Of a stretch of 24,825 nucleotides of DNA, positions 10,942 through 21,364 are shown in pieces; the first letter of the stretch is position 1, and each line of letters starts with the position of its first letter. Source of the DNA: Podila epigama (lineage: Eukaryota > Mortierellomycota > Mortierellomycetes > Mortierellales > Mortierellaceae); the NCBI GenBank assembly GCA_015679605.1, contig JAAAVE010000234.1, forward strand, positions 640 to 25,464, in the 5' to 3' direction. The notes under the pieces are model-generated. The model searched no databases. It saw only the letters and a program-made list of their open reading frames with translations, and was not told the DNA's origin. A program made the translations under genes and the position numbers.

Positions 10942-13900
10942 TTACAGGTCATCATCCTCGCTGTCTGACACCTCTTCACCACGCTTCTTGGCAGCGGCAC
11001 GTCTCTTTTGCTTGTCCTTGAGCTCCTTACGGGACAGTTTGCGAGTGGACTTGACCTTTTCAACATTACCAAAGGCATCAATCTTGGTTTCAGCTTCCTT
11101 CTGCACAATCTTTGACTCTGCACGCTGAGTGTAGTTGTTACCCGTCACAGTGAGCAGACCAGCATTAATGCTCCATGTCTCTGTGCAAATCGCCTCCGTA
11201 AAGTCGCGGTGATGGGAAATAATGACAACACCACCTCCAAACTCACGCAATGCCTCGGTCAAGGCACCGAGAGAGTCACGGTCCAGATAGTTGGTAGGCT
11301 CGTCCAAGACCAAGATGTGTGGATTCAACCACATGGCTGCAGCCAGCACGACCTTGACCTTTTGTCCTCCAGAAAGACCTTTGATGTGGTTATGCGTAGC
11401 AAACTCGGCAGGGAGGCCAAGATCACCCAAGTGCTTCTCAACTTCAACAGCGGTCAAAGATCGAGTCCATGCACCGGCACGGGCAGCCTCCTTGTCGTCA
11501 AACGACTGAACGAGCTTGTCAAAACCCCACTCTTCAAGCTTCTCACGTGGAATCCAGGCGTTATCGTCAAACGGACGACCCACCCATTGAACTTCGTACT
11601 CAAATGAACGCTTGGCTTTGCGACGGCCATAAATGTCGTCGATCTGAAGCTTCTCTATCTTGTCGTTAATCTCCCATGAAATGAGCTTCTTCATCTGGGC
11701 CTCCTCCTCTGGCGTGATTTGACGAGTCGCCTTGCTGGCCAGCTCACGATCCTCACCATACTGGTAGCGCCAGCGAATGTACTCATTAGGAGTCTTGGTC
11801 AAGTGCTGTTCGACGTGATGGAAGGCATGTTGGGCCACGTAGGCAACACGCAAGTTAGGATGCTTGATGACTTCTCCGGACTGAGGGATTGTCTCTCCAG
11901 TCAGAACCTTGATCAAAGTCGATTTTCCAGCACCATTTGGACCAATGACAGCGACACGCGAGTTGAGCGACACTTGAGCGGACATGTGTTGAATGGTGGG
12001 TGTAGTGTTGCCGGGATACGTAAAGGAGATATCGACAAAACGAAGCAAAGACTTGTCTTTGGACTTTACACCATCCAAGAAACCAGGCTCTGGCAGCTTG
12101 AAGGTCACCAGCGATGACTTGAGCTCATAATATGACTTGGCATCAGGGTATTGCTCAACAAACTTTGATAGATTACCACGGTACTTCTTGAGCTTGCGAC
12201 TCTCGTAATGAATGATTCCAGTACAGACATTATCCAGGAAGCTCGAGTCGTGCGAGACAATCATCGAGGTCACGTTGGTCAGGCTGGTCAGGTAGTTCTC
12301 CAGCCAGGCTACGTTCGAGACATCCAAGTGGTTGGTGGGTTCGTCCAAAAGAAGGATATCGGCGTTCATCAACATGGCACGAGCCAACTCGAGTTTCATC
12401 TTCCAGCCTCCAGAGAGTGAACCGACAGCTTGCTGCTGCATGGCTGGAGTAAATCCGACTGATGCCAATCTGCTAACAACCTCCTCATGAGGGATATCAC
12501 CAAGCTTGGGATCTGCAAACATGAACTCGACCACGGGCAGGTCGGCTTCTTCGGCTTGCAGGTTGTGCTCAACAAAGACAGTTCGAAGCTCATCAGCTGG
12601 AGGGAAACCCTCAAGCTGACCATCGGCAATAGCACGCATGAGAGTCGACTTTCCAACACCGTTGGGTCCGCAAAGACCATAGCGCTGACCACGGCGCAGG
12701 TTGAGGCGGGTCTTGTTCAGCAAGATCATACCACCATAGGCGAGAGAGAACTCGCAATCGCAAAGAAGTTCACCTTCCTCAACATCTGCCACTGCAGCGT
12801 TGGCGCTAGTATTCTTGACATCGTAATCAACATAGAACTTGTGGACGTTGGTGGCAACCTTTTTGGCTTCCGTCTCAGAGACAAAGGTGACGAGATAGGG
12901 CACGATCGAATCGCGCCAAGCCTCAGTCTCGAAATCACGGCTGGTAATAAGCTCTGAGCAGAGAGTGGCAGAGTAGGTCAAGCTAGTGCGCACAAAGTCA
13001 TCAACCTTGACACTGGAGCCAAGCTCCTTCTTCAAGGTCTCCAAGACCTCAGCTGGCTTGACCTCATATGCAATGTTGAGGGTGCTCTCCTCCTGCGCCT
13101 TTTCACCTCCTCCGACACGAACCAGAGTTGCACGTGCGCGCTCAGCGACTGAACGCAATTCAGGTGAAGCACCAATCTCGATCATACGGTCGAGACCGGG
13201 GAGGAGCTTTGGCAAGAATTGCTGTGCGTGGGCGGGATTCTCAACTAGCTTACACATGTTGTCGATAATGACAGCTGTCTGACGCTGGATGGCAGGAGAG
13301 CGTTCGGCCAAACCACGGATAAGCAATGGGTTCATGATGGCCAAGGTAGGTGCCTCGACCGTGGTGACAAAGGTGGTTGAGGCCAATTGGTGANNNNNNN
13401 NNNNNNNNNNNNNNNNNNNNNNNNNNNNNNNNNNNNNNNNNNNNNNNNNNNNNNNNNNNNNNNNNNNNNNNNNNNNNNNNNNNNNNNNNNNNNNNNNNNN
13501 NNNNNNNNNNNNNNNNNNNNNNNNNNNNNNNNNNNNNNNNNNNNNNNNNTTTTTTTTGTTTGGTCTTGTTGGTATTGGTTTTTTCACTCCTTTGCCTCCT
13601 AATAATTAAAAGGCGATTTGGGTCATTACCTCTGGACGAGTAGACCACATGCTTGCGCTGAGCACAGGGACAATCTCTGAAAGACAGTTGCTAATTTGCT
13701 AATGGATATGATCGCAACATCGCGTTGAGAGTTGAGAAGAAGAAGACGATCAAGGCAACGAGTTAGAAGGGGAAGAGGGAGGAAAAAGGAGAAAAAGGAG
13801 TCTCCCTTTTTTTTTTCTTTTTTCTTTCTTTCTTTTGACTCCATGCATCTTGAGAACGATGACAAGATGATAACGAATTTTCATCTCACACGGATCCACA

Positions 13901-14773
13901 TTAACAGACACACCTGAATGCATTTGTAACCACAACGCAGACACAAAAAAGCAGATACATTTGCATTAAAAAAAAAAAAGGATTTTCAAATTGGAGCACA
14001 GACAGGAGCAACAAGAAGAAGGGGAAGGGGGATGGGGGGTGAACGAAAGAAGGGGGGGAAAAGGAAGGAGAGTCATCATGGACATTAATGCAATCGAACC
14101 GTATGTCGCACATTCCGATCCATTTTGTGTTTCCTCCAAAAGAACACAAGATGTAATTTTGGCTCCTTCATCCTTTATCTCGAAAAAATCCATATCCATA
14201 TCCCAAGCCCAAGTCCTTTTCCATGTTAACAGGCTCATAGATGCTCCCTTGTTAACATCTCGTGCTCTCTGCCCTTGCTTTTTATGAACTGTGTCTTACC
14301 TTGGGCGAGGTCTTGGAGAGACCAGTCAAGATCTGGAGAGAACCGCACTGGCTCTGCCAGCGACCATTCTCGATCGAGTCAAACAGAACAGGTAGGAGTA
14401 GCTTGACGGCATAACGTGAAGGGAGAGCCATGATGGCCTTGCAGGCCTCGTCAGCGGCATCCCGGACAGAGACCACCTTGTCAGAGTATCCATCCAGAAC
14501 CTTTGGCACCAACGGGATAAGGTAAGGCTCGCCAGCTTGTCCGACAGCCTTGCTGACTTGGGCCAAGATAAAGTAGGCAGCCTCTCTCAAATTGGGCTGC
14601 TTCTTGTTGTCGAGCAATGCAGTGATGGTCTTGATAAGTTGACCATCGTGGAAGGCCTTGATAACGCCAAGCGAGTGGACGTGCTTGCCTACTTTGGCGG
14701 CATGCGCCTTTCTCTCCTCAGAGGTTGCTTGCTCTTGGGTTGCCTTGATAAGCTCGTTCAAGACCTTGACCAT
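10942..14773 (-). CDS. YEF3: Translation elongation factor 3 (EF-3, ABC-F ATPase); interrupted by an assembly gap
   Basis: Fungal ribosome-bound ATPase that helps release E-site tRNA during each elongation cycle. Exon 1 (14773-14300, 158 codons) encodes N-terminal HEAT repeats and ends at a clean donor, AAG|GTAAGA. After the gap (from 13393) the frame runs open for 816 codons. It covers more HEAT repeats, ABC1 (GPNGVGKST, signature LSGGW, Walker B LLLDEPTNHLD), ABC2 (GPNGAGKST, signature LSGGQ, Walker B LVLDEPTNYLD) with the chromodomain-like insert between Walker A and the signature (YEVQWVGRPFDDNAW), and a Lys-rich ribosome-binding tail ending in acidic SDSEDDDL. Yeast EF-3 is 1044 aa; here 974 are visible, so about 60-70 are missing. 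The second exon's acceptor and its first coding bases must lie in the N run. Third positions favour G/C, as expected for a highly expressed gene. Confidence 0.96.
13394..13549. other. Assembly gap (156 N) inside the EF-3 gene
   Basis: All bases are N. The left flank is EF-3 coding sequence (minus strand, frame reading HQLASTTFV). The right flank is intron-like A/T-rich sequence starting with eight T. The gap therefore hides the 3' splice site of EF-3 intron 1 and the start of exon 2. Confidence 0.99.
13550..14299 (-). other. Visible part of the long EF-3 intron 1
   Basis: On the minus strand this 750-nt stretch follows the donor at 14299 and continues into the N gap. It is the longest intron in the window by about a factor of two. 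It contains A12 and T9 runs and G-rich patches (14021-14070 on the plus strand), and I find no reading frame matching the missing EF-3 segment. A C-box-like ATGATGA is present, but no D box at a suitable distance, so I do not call a snoRNA. Long first introns occur in translation-factor genes and may be regulatory. Confidence 0.7.
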
Positions 14774-15224
14774 TTTTTTTTAAAAAAACTTGATAGTGAT
14801 GGGGGAAAAGGGCTCTCTAGGAAAGGGGGATGTGCGAATCAAAAGGAGCGCACGAAATCTTGAGAAGATAAATGTGAATGTAGTATGTTTTGAAAGTGAA
14901 TATTTACAGAAAGGCGTTAAATGCAAATGAAGAATGAAATGTGGAGAGTGGAGAGTGCGAAGGTGAAAGAAAAAAAGAGTGAAAGAGCGAAAAAGTGTAA
15001 AGTGGGACGAATTTTAAAAAGACGTGGTGAAGAAGAAAAAAAATTATGCCAGAATGACCATAAATCACGTGGCTGTCTCAGACCATAGAAAAAAAATTAG
15101 GCAAAGCCCCAAAGAGGCAAAGTCCAAAGTCGCTCTTTGTTCGCGAGTTGGACTGTTGAACTGTGTGTGGTGTAAAGACTTGATCGTTCGTCAATCAATC
15201 GTTCAATCACTCTTCATTCTCGAC
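14774..15224. promoter_or_regulatory. Divergent promoter between EF-3 and the DUF455 gene
   Basis: 451 bases separate the two start codons. The EF-3 side is pyrimidine-rich on its own strand and carries A/T-rich TATA-like sequence near 14900. The middle (14930-15000) has GAGAGTG/GTGAAAGA purine repeats. An E-box palindrome CACGTG lies at 15066-15071, a possible bHLH site. The bases just before 15225 (TCAATCAATCGTTCAATC) look like a typical leader. A tiny ATG CCA GAA TGA reading frame at 15046-15057 overlaps an in-frame upstream ATG at 15054. Confidence 0.55.
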
Positions 15225-16986
15225 ATGGAACCAAGTGCACCTACAGAACCAGCACCCCAACCAGCACCAGCACCAGCAGCATTAACATCAACGCCAGTCA
15301 GCTTTCCACCAGGATGCGACTCATTGCTGGATCGCTGTGTTCTGATCATGCACACCATGGACCCTATCGAGAAGGCTGATCTGACCCTCCTCATGGGTGA
15401 GCAATGGCGCGCGAGTATCAATGCCAGGAGAGACTCAGTATGATTTCAACCTCTACTTTAGACTATTTCTATTTGGTTAGAATTCTATTCCGCGCATCGT
15501 TTCCACTTACAACCCTTTTTTCTTTCAACTTGACCTCGAAAACCTGGATATTACGACGATCCGTTCAGGTAATGGCCATTGGACGGGCTACCCCTCCAGA
15601 CAAGCCTTTGCGCCATGATGGACTCGAATTTGTGCGACCTGGGTTTGGCGTAAAAGTTGGCAAGGCAGGATCACTATGTATGTTATTGAAAACAGAGTCC
15701 CTTCGCTCGAATCATTGTAATTTGTTGGCAATGTACGGCAAACGCACAATATTTGCAAATCCTGACAACGTTTTTTTTTTTATTATTCTCGTTATTCTCG
15801 TTATTCTCGTGTAATGAACCCGCCTTCTCACATGGACACGGAAAATACAGCAAGTCGAATCGCTATCCTTCATGGTAAGCAAGGAGCCTAGTCCATTGGA
15901 TTATCAGTATCTCTGCATTGCTCACTCATATACTATGACACCACGCGCTCACCTCAACCTCCCCCCTCAGCTTTGGCCAATGTCGAACAGTGGGCAATTG
16001 ACACCGCCCTGGACAATATGGCAAGATTCGGGTACTATACACTGGGTGCATCAGGAACACTGCTCAAAAATCAGACCCAGGATGAAGAGGAACAGGAGCT
16101 TAGAATGCCCATCAAGTTCTTTGACGATTTTGTGCAAATGGCCTGTGACGAAGCCAAGGTAATGAAAAAAAAAAATCGCTGAAAGAATACCACGTTGATA
16201 TCGTATCGTAACTCCTTACTTCCATACCCTTGAATCTAGCACTTCAAATGGTTGAATGAAAGACTGGAGAGCCAGGGTGCTCACTTTGGCGATCTACCTG
16301 TTCATGCCAGTATCTGGGATTCTTGCACAGATACTGCTAAATCGGCTCTGGCGAGGATGGCTGTGGTCCATATGACCATTGAATCCCGTGGACTTGACGT
16401 GAATCCTGCTACGATTGCACGTTTTGATAGGAGTGGCGACGTGGACTCGGCCAAAATGCTACAAAAGATCCACGAAGATGAAGTTACCCATGTCCAGATA
16501 GGTCATCGTTGGTTTTGTTATCTGCTAAAGAAGCATGAAGGGGTAGGCGACAACATTGCTGACACCACTTCATCTGCTTTTGGTGCGAGTGGCTGTGGAG
16601 ACATTAATGAGGACGGCGATGGTGAACTATATGAATTCCGGCAGGTCATTCCAGAGGGCCAGGAAGACACTGTGGATCCTGTTGAGGCTCAGCGGCGGAA
16701 ACGGTTTCAAGAAGTTGTGGTCCAATATTTTAAGGGATCATTAAAGCCGCCATTTAACACTGTTGACCGCGAAAAAGGTGGTTTGACGAGAGGATGGTAT
16801 GAGCCATTGGTTGTCGTACGAGAACGGACAGGATTCAAGCCGGCCGCCGGCAGGAGAGTCGTGACCAAAAAAGAAAAGGCTGCTCTTGCTGCTGCCGCTG
16901 CCGCTGTTGCACAATCTGAAGGAGCTGCAAATGTTTCTGAAGAACCTGAAGCTGCTGTGCCTGTACCATCTAACCAGTTAGACTAA
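15225..16986 (+). CDS. DUF455 ferritin-like di-iron protein
   Basis: Five exons (15225-15437, 15569-15677, 15851-15874, 15971-16158, 16240-16986) join in frame to 426 aa. The DUF455 family is common in bacteria, has a ferritin-like four-helix fold and no settled function. The di-iron ligand set can be read directly: Glu121 (ALANVEQW), Glu176-x-x-His179 (DEAKHF), Glu226 (TIESRGLD) and Glu259-x-x-His262 (HEDEVTHV). GRATPPDKP before the first helix and GDLPVHASIWD also fit the family. The N-terminal 45 residues are Pro/Ala-rich. The C-terminal part after about 280 is an acidic linker followed by a region with an Ala-rich stretch, longer than usual bacterial members (about 270 aa by memory). The third exon is only 24 nt. 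An in-frame ATG at 15054 would add 57 mostly basic residues; I prefer 15225. Substrate and location are unknown. Confidence 0.88.
15783..15809 (+). repeat. Three tandem copies of TTATTCTCG
   Basis: Perfect 9-bp tandem repeat inside the second intron (15678-15850) of the DUF455 gene, following a T/A-rich run. It is a short minisatellite with no evident role. Confidence 0.85.
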
Positions 16987-17791
16987 ATCTCAGAGACGGT
17001 ATTCTGCATGTGTACCGGTATAAAACATACCATACATCATCATTGCTTGTATATCGATTAATTCGAAATGCCTATTAATTTGATCCGCCTCTTAATTTTT
17101 GACCCACTTGTTATTGAATTCTGCCTAGACCACTGGCTTTTCTTTTACTACTGCAATTGAAATTGGCTGCTACCATTCTCCTAGCTTCACTTTCCCCAAT
17201 TGATAAGCATTTCACTCAAAACTGTACATGGTTGGCGACACACTGATACTCATCAAGTAGGCTTCCCTTGATGGGTTCCGTAGATGTTCTTATAGGCCTT
17301 GGTCACGACCTCATATTGTCCTATCTTTGACCACCGATGGTACAGTTGTTCGGTCCTTTTAAAGGTATCAATCGCCATGGAAGCTGCCACGAATGCATAT
17401 TGATTATATTGCCTTCGTTCTTAATGCAGAATAAGGGCGTCAACTGCAAATCGTTTTGGCTTTGTGGAAGTCTTGTTCTTTCATGATAAAAGGTCCTGCC
17501 CTCCTCTTTGCCCGCTTCCTTCGTTGTTTTGCCTTTTTCTTTCCCTTTTTTCTTTTTCTTTCATTCCTTCACTTATTCTTGCTTCCTAGTAACACCACTC
17601 TTCAACTACCACCCATATCTTCTTCTTGAGTCGCTTTCCGCATCGTTTGTCACCTTGCAATTCACTGTCCACCTTGTTTCCATCTTTACCAGTCGTCATT
17701 TTCATTATCTTTTTTGCCGCCATCTTTACTTTTTACAACCCCGACGTATATCCCACCTTCCATCACAACATTCGCTAGGATTCAACCCCGA
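16987..17791. promoter_or_regulatory. Intergenic region upstream of the DUF4112 gene
   Basis: These 805 bases hold the 3' UTR of the DUF455 gene (with AT-rich sequence at 17020-17100) and the promoter and leader of the DUF4112 gene. From about 17500 the plus strand is rich in C and T (TTTCTTT and CTTC clusters), like the leader of the IPT/ankyrin/LRR gene. A 41-codon ORF on the minus strand (17253-17378) is listed separately. No tRNA-like T-loop is present. Confidence 0.45.
17253..17378 (-). CDS. Possible small gene, last exon or gene relic (41 codons), unrecognised
   Basis: The ATG at 17378 (GCTTCCATGGCG, a good start context) opens 41 codons ending in TGA at 17255-17253. The peptide begins MAIDTFKRTEQLYHRW and ends GTHQGKPT. 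It is hydrophilic and looks like one or two amphipathic helices. Codons such as GTC GTG ACC AAG GCC and AAG AAC ATC TAC resemble those of the real genes here. The frame stays open 14 codons upstream (YNQYAFVAAS) to a TAA, with possible AG acceptors, so it could also be the last exon of a minus-strand gene or a decayed copy. I do not recognise the family, and it may be chance. Confidence 0.25.
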   Translation of the reverse strand: MAIDTFKRTEQLYHRWSKIGQYEVVTKAYKNIYGTHQGKPT

Positions 17792-20700
17792 ATGCCTTCG
17801 GGATTTAGGACCGTGTACGGTTCTACCGACACGACAATTGTCCCAGGCGGTGAGCGCACATTCTTCACATCCGACTATGGCACCCTGGCCGACCCCTTCC
17901 AAAACCCATTCCATGCCATCATTCACATCCCTGAAGAAGAGGAGAACAACAAGTTGTCATCCATGTGTGAGCAGGACCGAAAGAATGAACGTGACCTTAG
18001 TTGGAATGCCCAAAAGTACCAAAGCGCCTACCACTGGGCGTGCTTCCTCGATGGCTCGCGACGTGTTCCTAGCCTGAGCATCGGTTCGTCTGACCTGCTT
18101 CCCCATACTCGCCGACAGTGGTGGTTCCGAAACCTTTTTGACAATGGTCTACGAGGCGCATTTGAGAGGGTTGGCTTTTCATTTTTTCTCAGTAAGTAAT
18201 AATACGAAGTGCTCCCCCCGGCCACTCCCTCTATTGTCCCCTCATCCTTCTCCTACACACCGACCGCGCCCCACACCAAATTCAGAGGTGCCCTTTGAGC
18301 TTCCCCTTTGGAAATATTTTGGCTTTTCTTTTTTATTTTTATTTCTTTTCTATCTTTCTTATCCTCGGGGTCACCGAGGCATTAATCAAAATTAATACCC
18401 GCATGTCAATCTCATCACGTAGGCTTGATTCCTGGAATCGGAACACTTCTTTGCGCCGCCTTGTCATACTGGATGGTATATCGTCCACTGTCCAAGCTCA
18501 GAATATGTCCCACTCAGCTCCAACCTCTCAAGAAGGCAATGCAGAAACTCTTGCTTTTGGACCTACTTGTAAGTAACCTCATCGAAACGAGTTCCAAAAC
18601 AAAAACGCCTAATCCACTCTCCTAGACGCGTCTTTGTCAGGAAAAAAAATGTGCTTCTTACTATTCCTCTCCTCAACATTTTTTTTTCTTTGTGTTGTGT
18701 GGCTAGGTTGGTCTTTTGTTCCCTGTGGCCCCAATTCTCCGAGCTTTGCTTTACTGCAACCTACGTTGCATTGCCATTGCCTTTCCTATCAAGAATGGTC
18801 ACGAAGCCTACATTGATTCCCTGTACTATCACAACAAGACCCTCATGCGAAATGCTCAACAGCGTCATGAAATTGCAGCTGGTGCCCTTCATCTGTTCAT
18901 GCAACACCACAGACATTGCTGCCGTCCATGGCTCGACAACCATGAGGCCGAGGCACTTGAACATGCACGGTCGCATGAGGACGCGGCCATGTTCTCTTGC
19001 GCCTTCAGTATGGCGAGAGAGGCTCGTATCAATTCTGAAAACGGACAACGTAAAAGTTCACTAGCTACCAATCCGCTACTTCGTCGCACCTTGTCTGGTA
19101 CGAGAGACGTCAGGTCATACTTTCAGGGGGTCGCTCCTTTGACAGAGGGGTATGAACAGCTTCCTCCCACTGAGCAGTCATCTCAGGGACAAGGGCCTCC
19201 TGTTGCACCAGCAACGCGTCGCATTCCACATGTTGTTCCAGAGTTGGAAGAAGTCTGTATTGAAACACACGGAGAACTCATTCGCGACACTGCCCAGACT
19301 TTTCATCTCCATCACGATGATGTCCAATCTTTGAGTCCCGACCCTCAAGTTTCTCAAAGCACTCACGTCTCGTGTCAAGGCCTTGGTACCGCCGACATCC
19401 CGCATCAAACTTCAATGGAAGTGCATCCTTCAATGCTTCCTCCCCATGAAAGAATGGCAACTGTTGCGCCCACCGCTGGACATCCACAGACACAAGCACA
19501 AGCACGTGCACACGAAGACGCGCCAAGTGAAATGTCAATCCATGATAAAAGTCCATGGGGTTCCTTGTATGTCGAGGCCATTCGACCCATGCCTCAGTCT
19601 GTGCCCCAGCAGCAGCAAGTCTTGGATACGAATGGGTATTCTTGCCTATCCTCGAGCGGGTCATGGGACCCTCTCTACTTTGAAGCGCGTCGCACGGAGC
19701 CCATTCAGCAGCATGCGCCGCCTCAACAGCAAGAACTTTTGTCAGTACACCCAGAACCACCTACCGAGTCAGTGATTGTCGAAGGCCATGTTTCTGTTGG
19801 TCCGCAACTGATTGATGCTCCTATTCTGAGCGATAATCAAGGTATCGTCACAAGTGAACATGACACCGTATCCTCGTCCGACATGCCAGCGTTGGTCACA
19901 GAACGCGTCAGCACCGTGCTCGACGAACCAGCTCAAATGTCTCCGTCGACCATCCAGGCTTACATGGCACTCATGCAACAGCGTCAAGTTCAGATGGAAC
20001 GATTTGACCCGGCCAAGGTGACCCCTACTTGCCTTGGACCTTCTGACGCTGTTTTAGCTTCTACATCCAAGGTACCGCAGGGTACATCCATTGACGCGCC
20101 TCGAGTGCACTCACAGCTAAGACACAAGGTGATTCAACCGCAATCTGTTGAGGCAGTGGCAGCGGCACCAGTGCAAGCCGAGCCTCAGTGTATGGTGTCA
20201 TCGACACAACTGAACCCGCCTGTTGAGGCGGCATTCGAGAATCGGGGTCGAAGCAGAGTCCGACGCAAGACCTATCGTAACCTGATACCATGTCCGTTGG
20301 ATGTAATCAATAACACGGTTCCGCCGCAACAAGCGCAACAACCATCCGAGCCACTCATGGAGGACCAGTGTGTCGATGCGACCCAACAATCGTGTATTGA
20401 TGTGGATGGTGCTGACAATACGGACATGACACTTGAATTGCGTCAAATGTTGATTCGCGACGGTTTTCCAGAAAATACTGTTACGAGTGGCTCAATGTCA
20501 AGCCATGTCATTTGCCAAGCTGGATTGCAGCCTTCAGACAGCATCAGTGACATTGGCAACGACACTACGGCTGCGCCAACACCGAGGGACCATGTCATGC
20601 GTCGTGAAAGTGCCTGTTCGACACCCGAATCATTTCCGATGCCTTCATCGTCTTTGACCAGCGCACGTCGTTCCGCGAGTAAAGAGTCAGATGAGACAGC

Positions 20701-21364
20701 GACTGAGGCTGAAGAGCAAGCCATTTGGGGAGTTCAAGCATACGACGAGGGTCATGGGCATGAATACGGAAACGTGGCTTCTGATAGTGATCACTACAAC
20801 GATGGTGATGATGAGGACGACGATGACTTTGATTTGAGCGAAGACGAAGACGAAGACGAAAACGATGATGAAGACGATGACGATGACGATGACGACAATG
20901 ACAGTGACGATGACGAAGCCGAAGTGGAGGAGGACACGAGCGATGAAGAAGAGGCGTTCCGTCAGCAGAGAATCCGGCACTACCGTGAGCTCAGATACAA
21001 TTTCGCGGTAGCAATGCGTCTGAACAAGAACGAGAACCGACCCATGTCCAACTTGTCAACGCTCCTTGCTCTTGAGTCTTCCCAGTTTTCTGAATCGAAC
21101 CTAGCCAGGCGTCGATTTTATCGCGACTATCGGTCTGATGCTCCTTCACCTGAGAGGCGTTTGACTGATGAAGAAGAATTAAAGCCCATCCTTGGAGCCA
21201 GTGATTCTTCAGATACTTCACGCAAGGGCAACTTGGAACATCGACCGTCAGCAGAGTCAAGATCCGACAGTCTCGAGGCAGCTATTCGAGATGTCCTTGC
21301 AACCCGCTGGAAAGCGGAAACACAGCGTCTTACCAATGCCAGCACGCGCTTTAACATTGATTAG
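17792..21364 (+). CDS. DUF4112 membrane-domain protein with long acidic disordered tail
   Basis: DUF4112 proteins are small membrane-associated proteins of unknown function built on two glycine/proline-containing hydrophobic hairpins. Both halves are visible: GLIPGIGTLLCAALSYWMVY and VGLLFPVAPILRALLYCNLR. Exon 1 is 17792-18191, exon 3 is 18423-18568 and exon 4 is 18707-21364. Exon 2 starts at 18286 (KVPFELPLWKYFG), but its end is unclear: 18321 with a GC-AG intron or 18369 with a 53-nt GT-AG intron. Both keep the frame, giving 1079 or 1095 aa. After the membrane part, about 850 residues are low complexity with many Pro, Gln, Ser and Thr. An Asp/Glu-rich tract (about 895-944) codes for runs of up to eight Asp, followed by a more ordered, Arg-rich end (RRFYRDYRSDAPSPERR). 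The start is the first ATG in this frame after a TTG-only extension. Confidence 0.8.
20805..20955 (+). repeat. GAC/GAT/GAA repeat coding for an acidic tract
   Basis: Degenerate GA-N codon repeats encode a block of about 50 residues that is almost all Asp and Glu. It lies in the tail of the DUF4112 protein. The antisense strand gives a spurious Val/Ile-rich frame, which is not a gene. Confidence 0.85.

Noticed and set aside
14073-14078. C-box-like ATGATGA on the minus strand in the EF-3 intron, possible C/D snoRNA
   Set aside because: No CTGA D box with terminal stem was found 50-120 nt downstream on that strand.
13991-14287. 98-codon plus-strand frame in the EF-3 intron
   Set aside because: Gly/Glu-rich start from a purine-rich stretch, no recognisable family, and it lies antisense within an intron; composition suggests chance.
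20687-20980. Val/Ile-rich minus-strand frame that resembles a membrane protein
   Set aside because: It is the antisense of the Asp/Glu codon repeat in the DUF4112 tail; GTC/ATC codons arise from GAC/GAT. No start context or independent signal.
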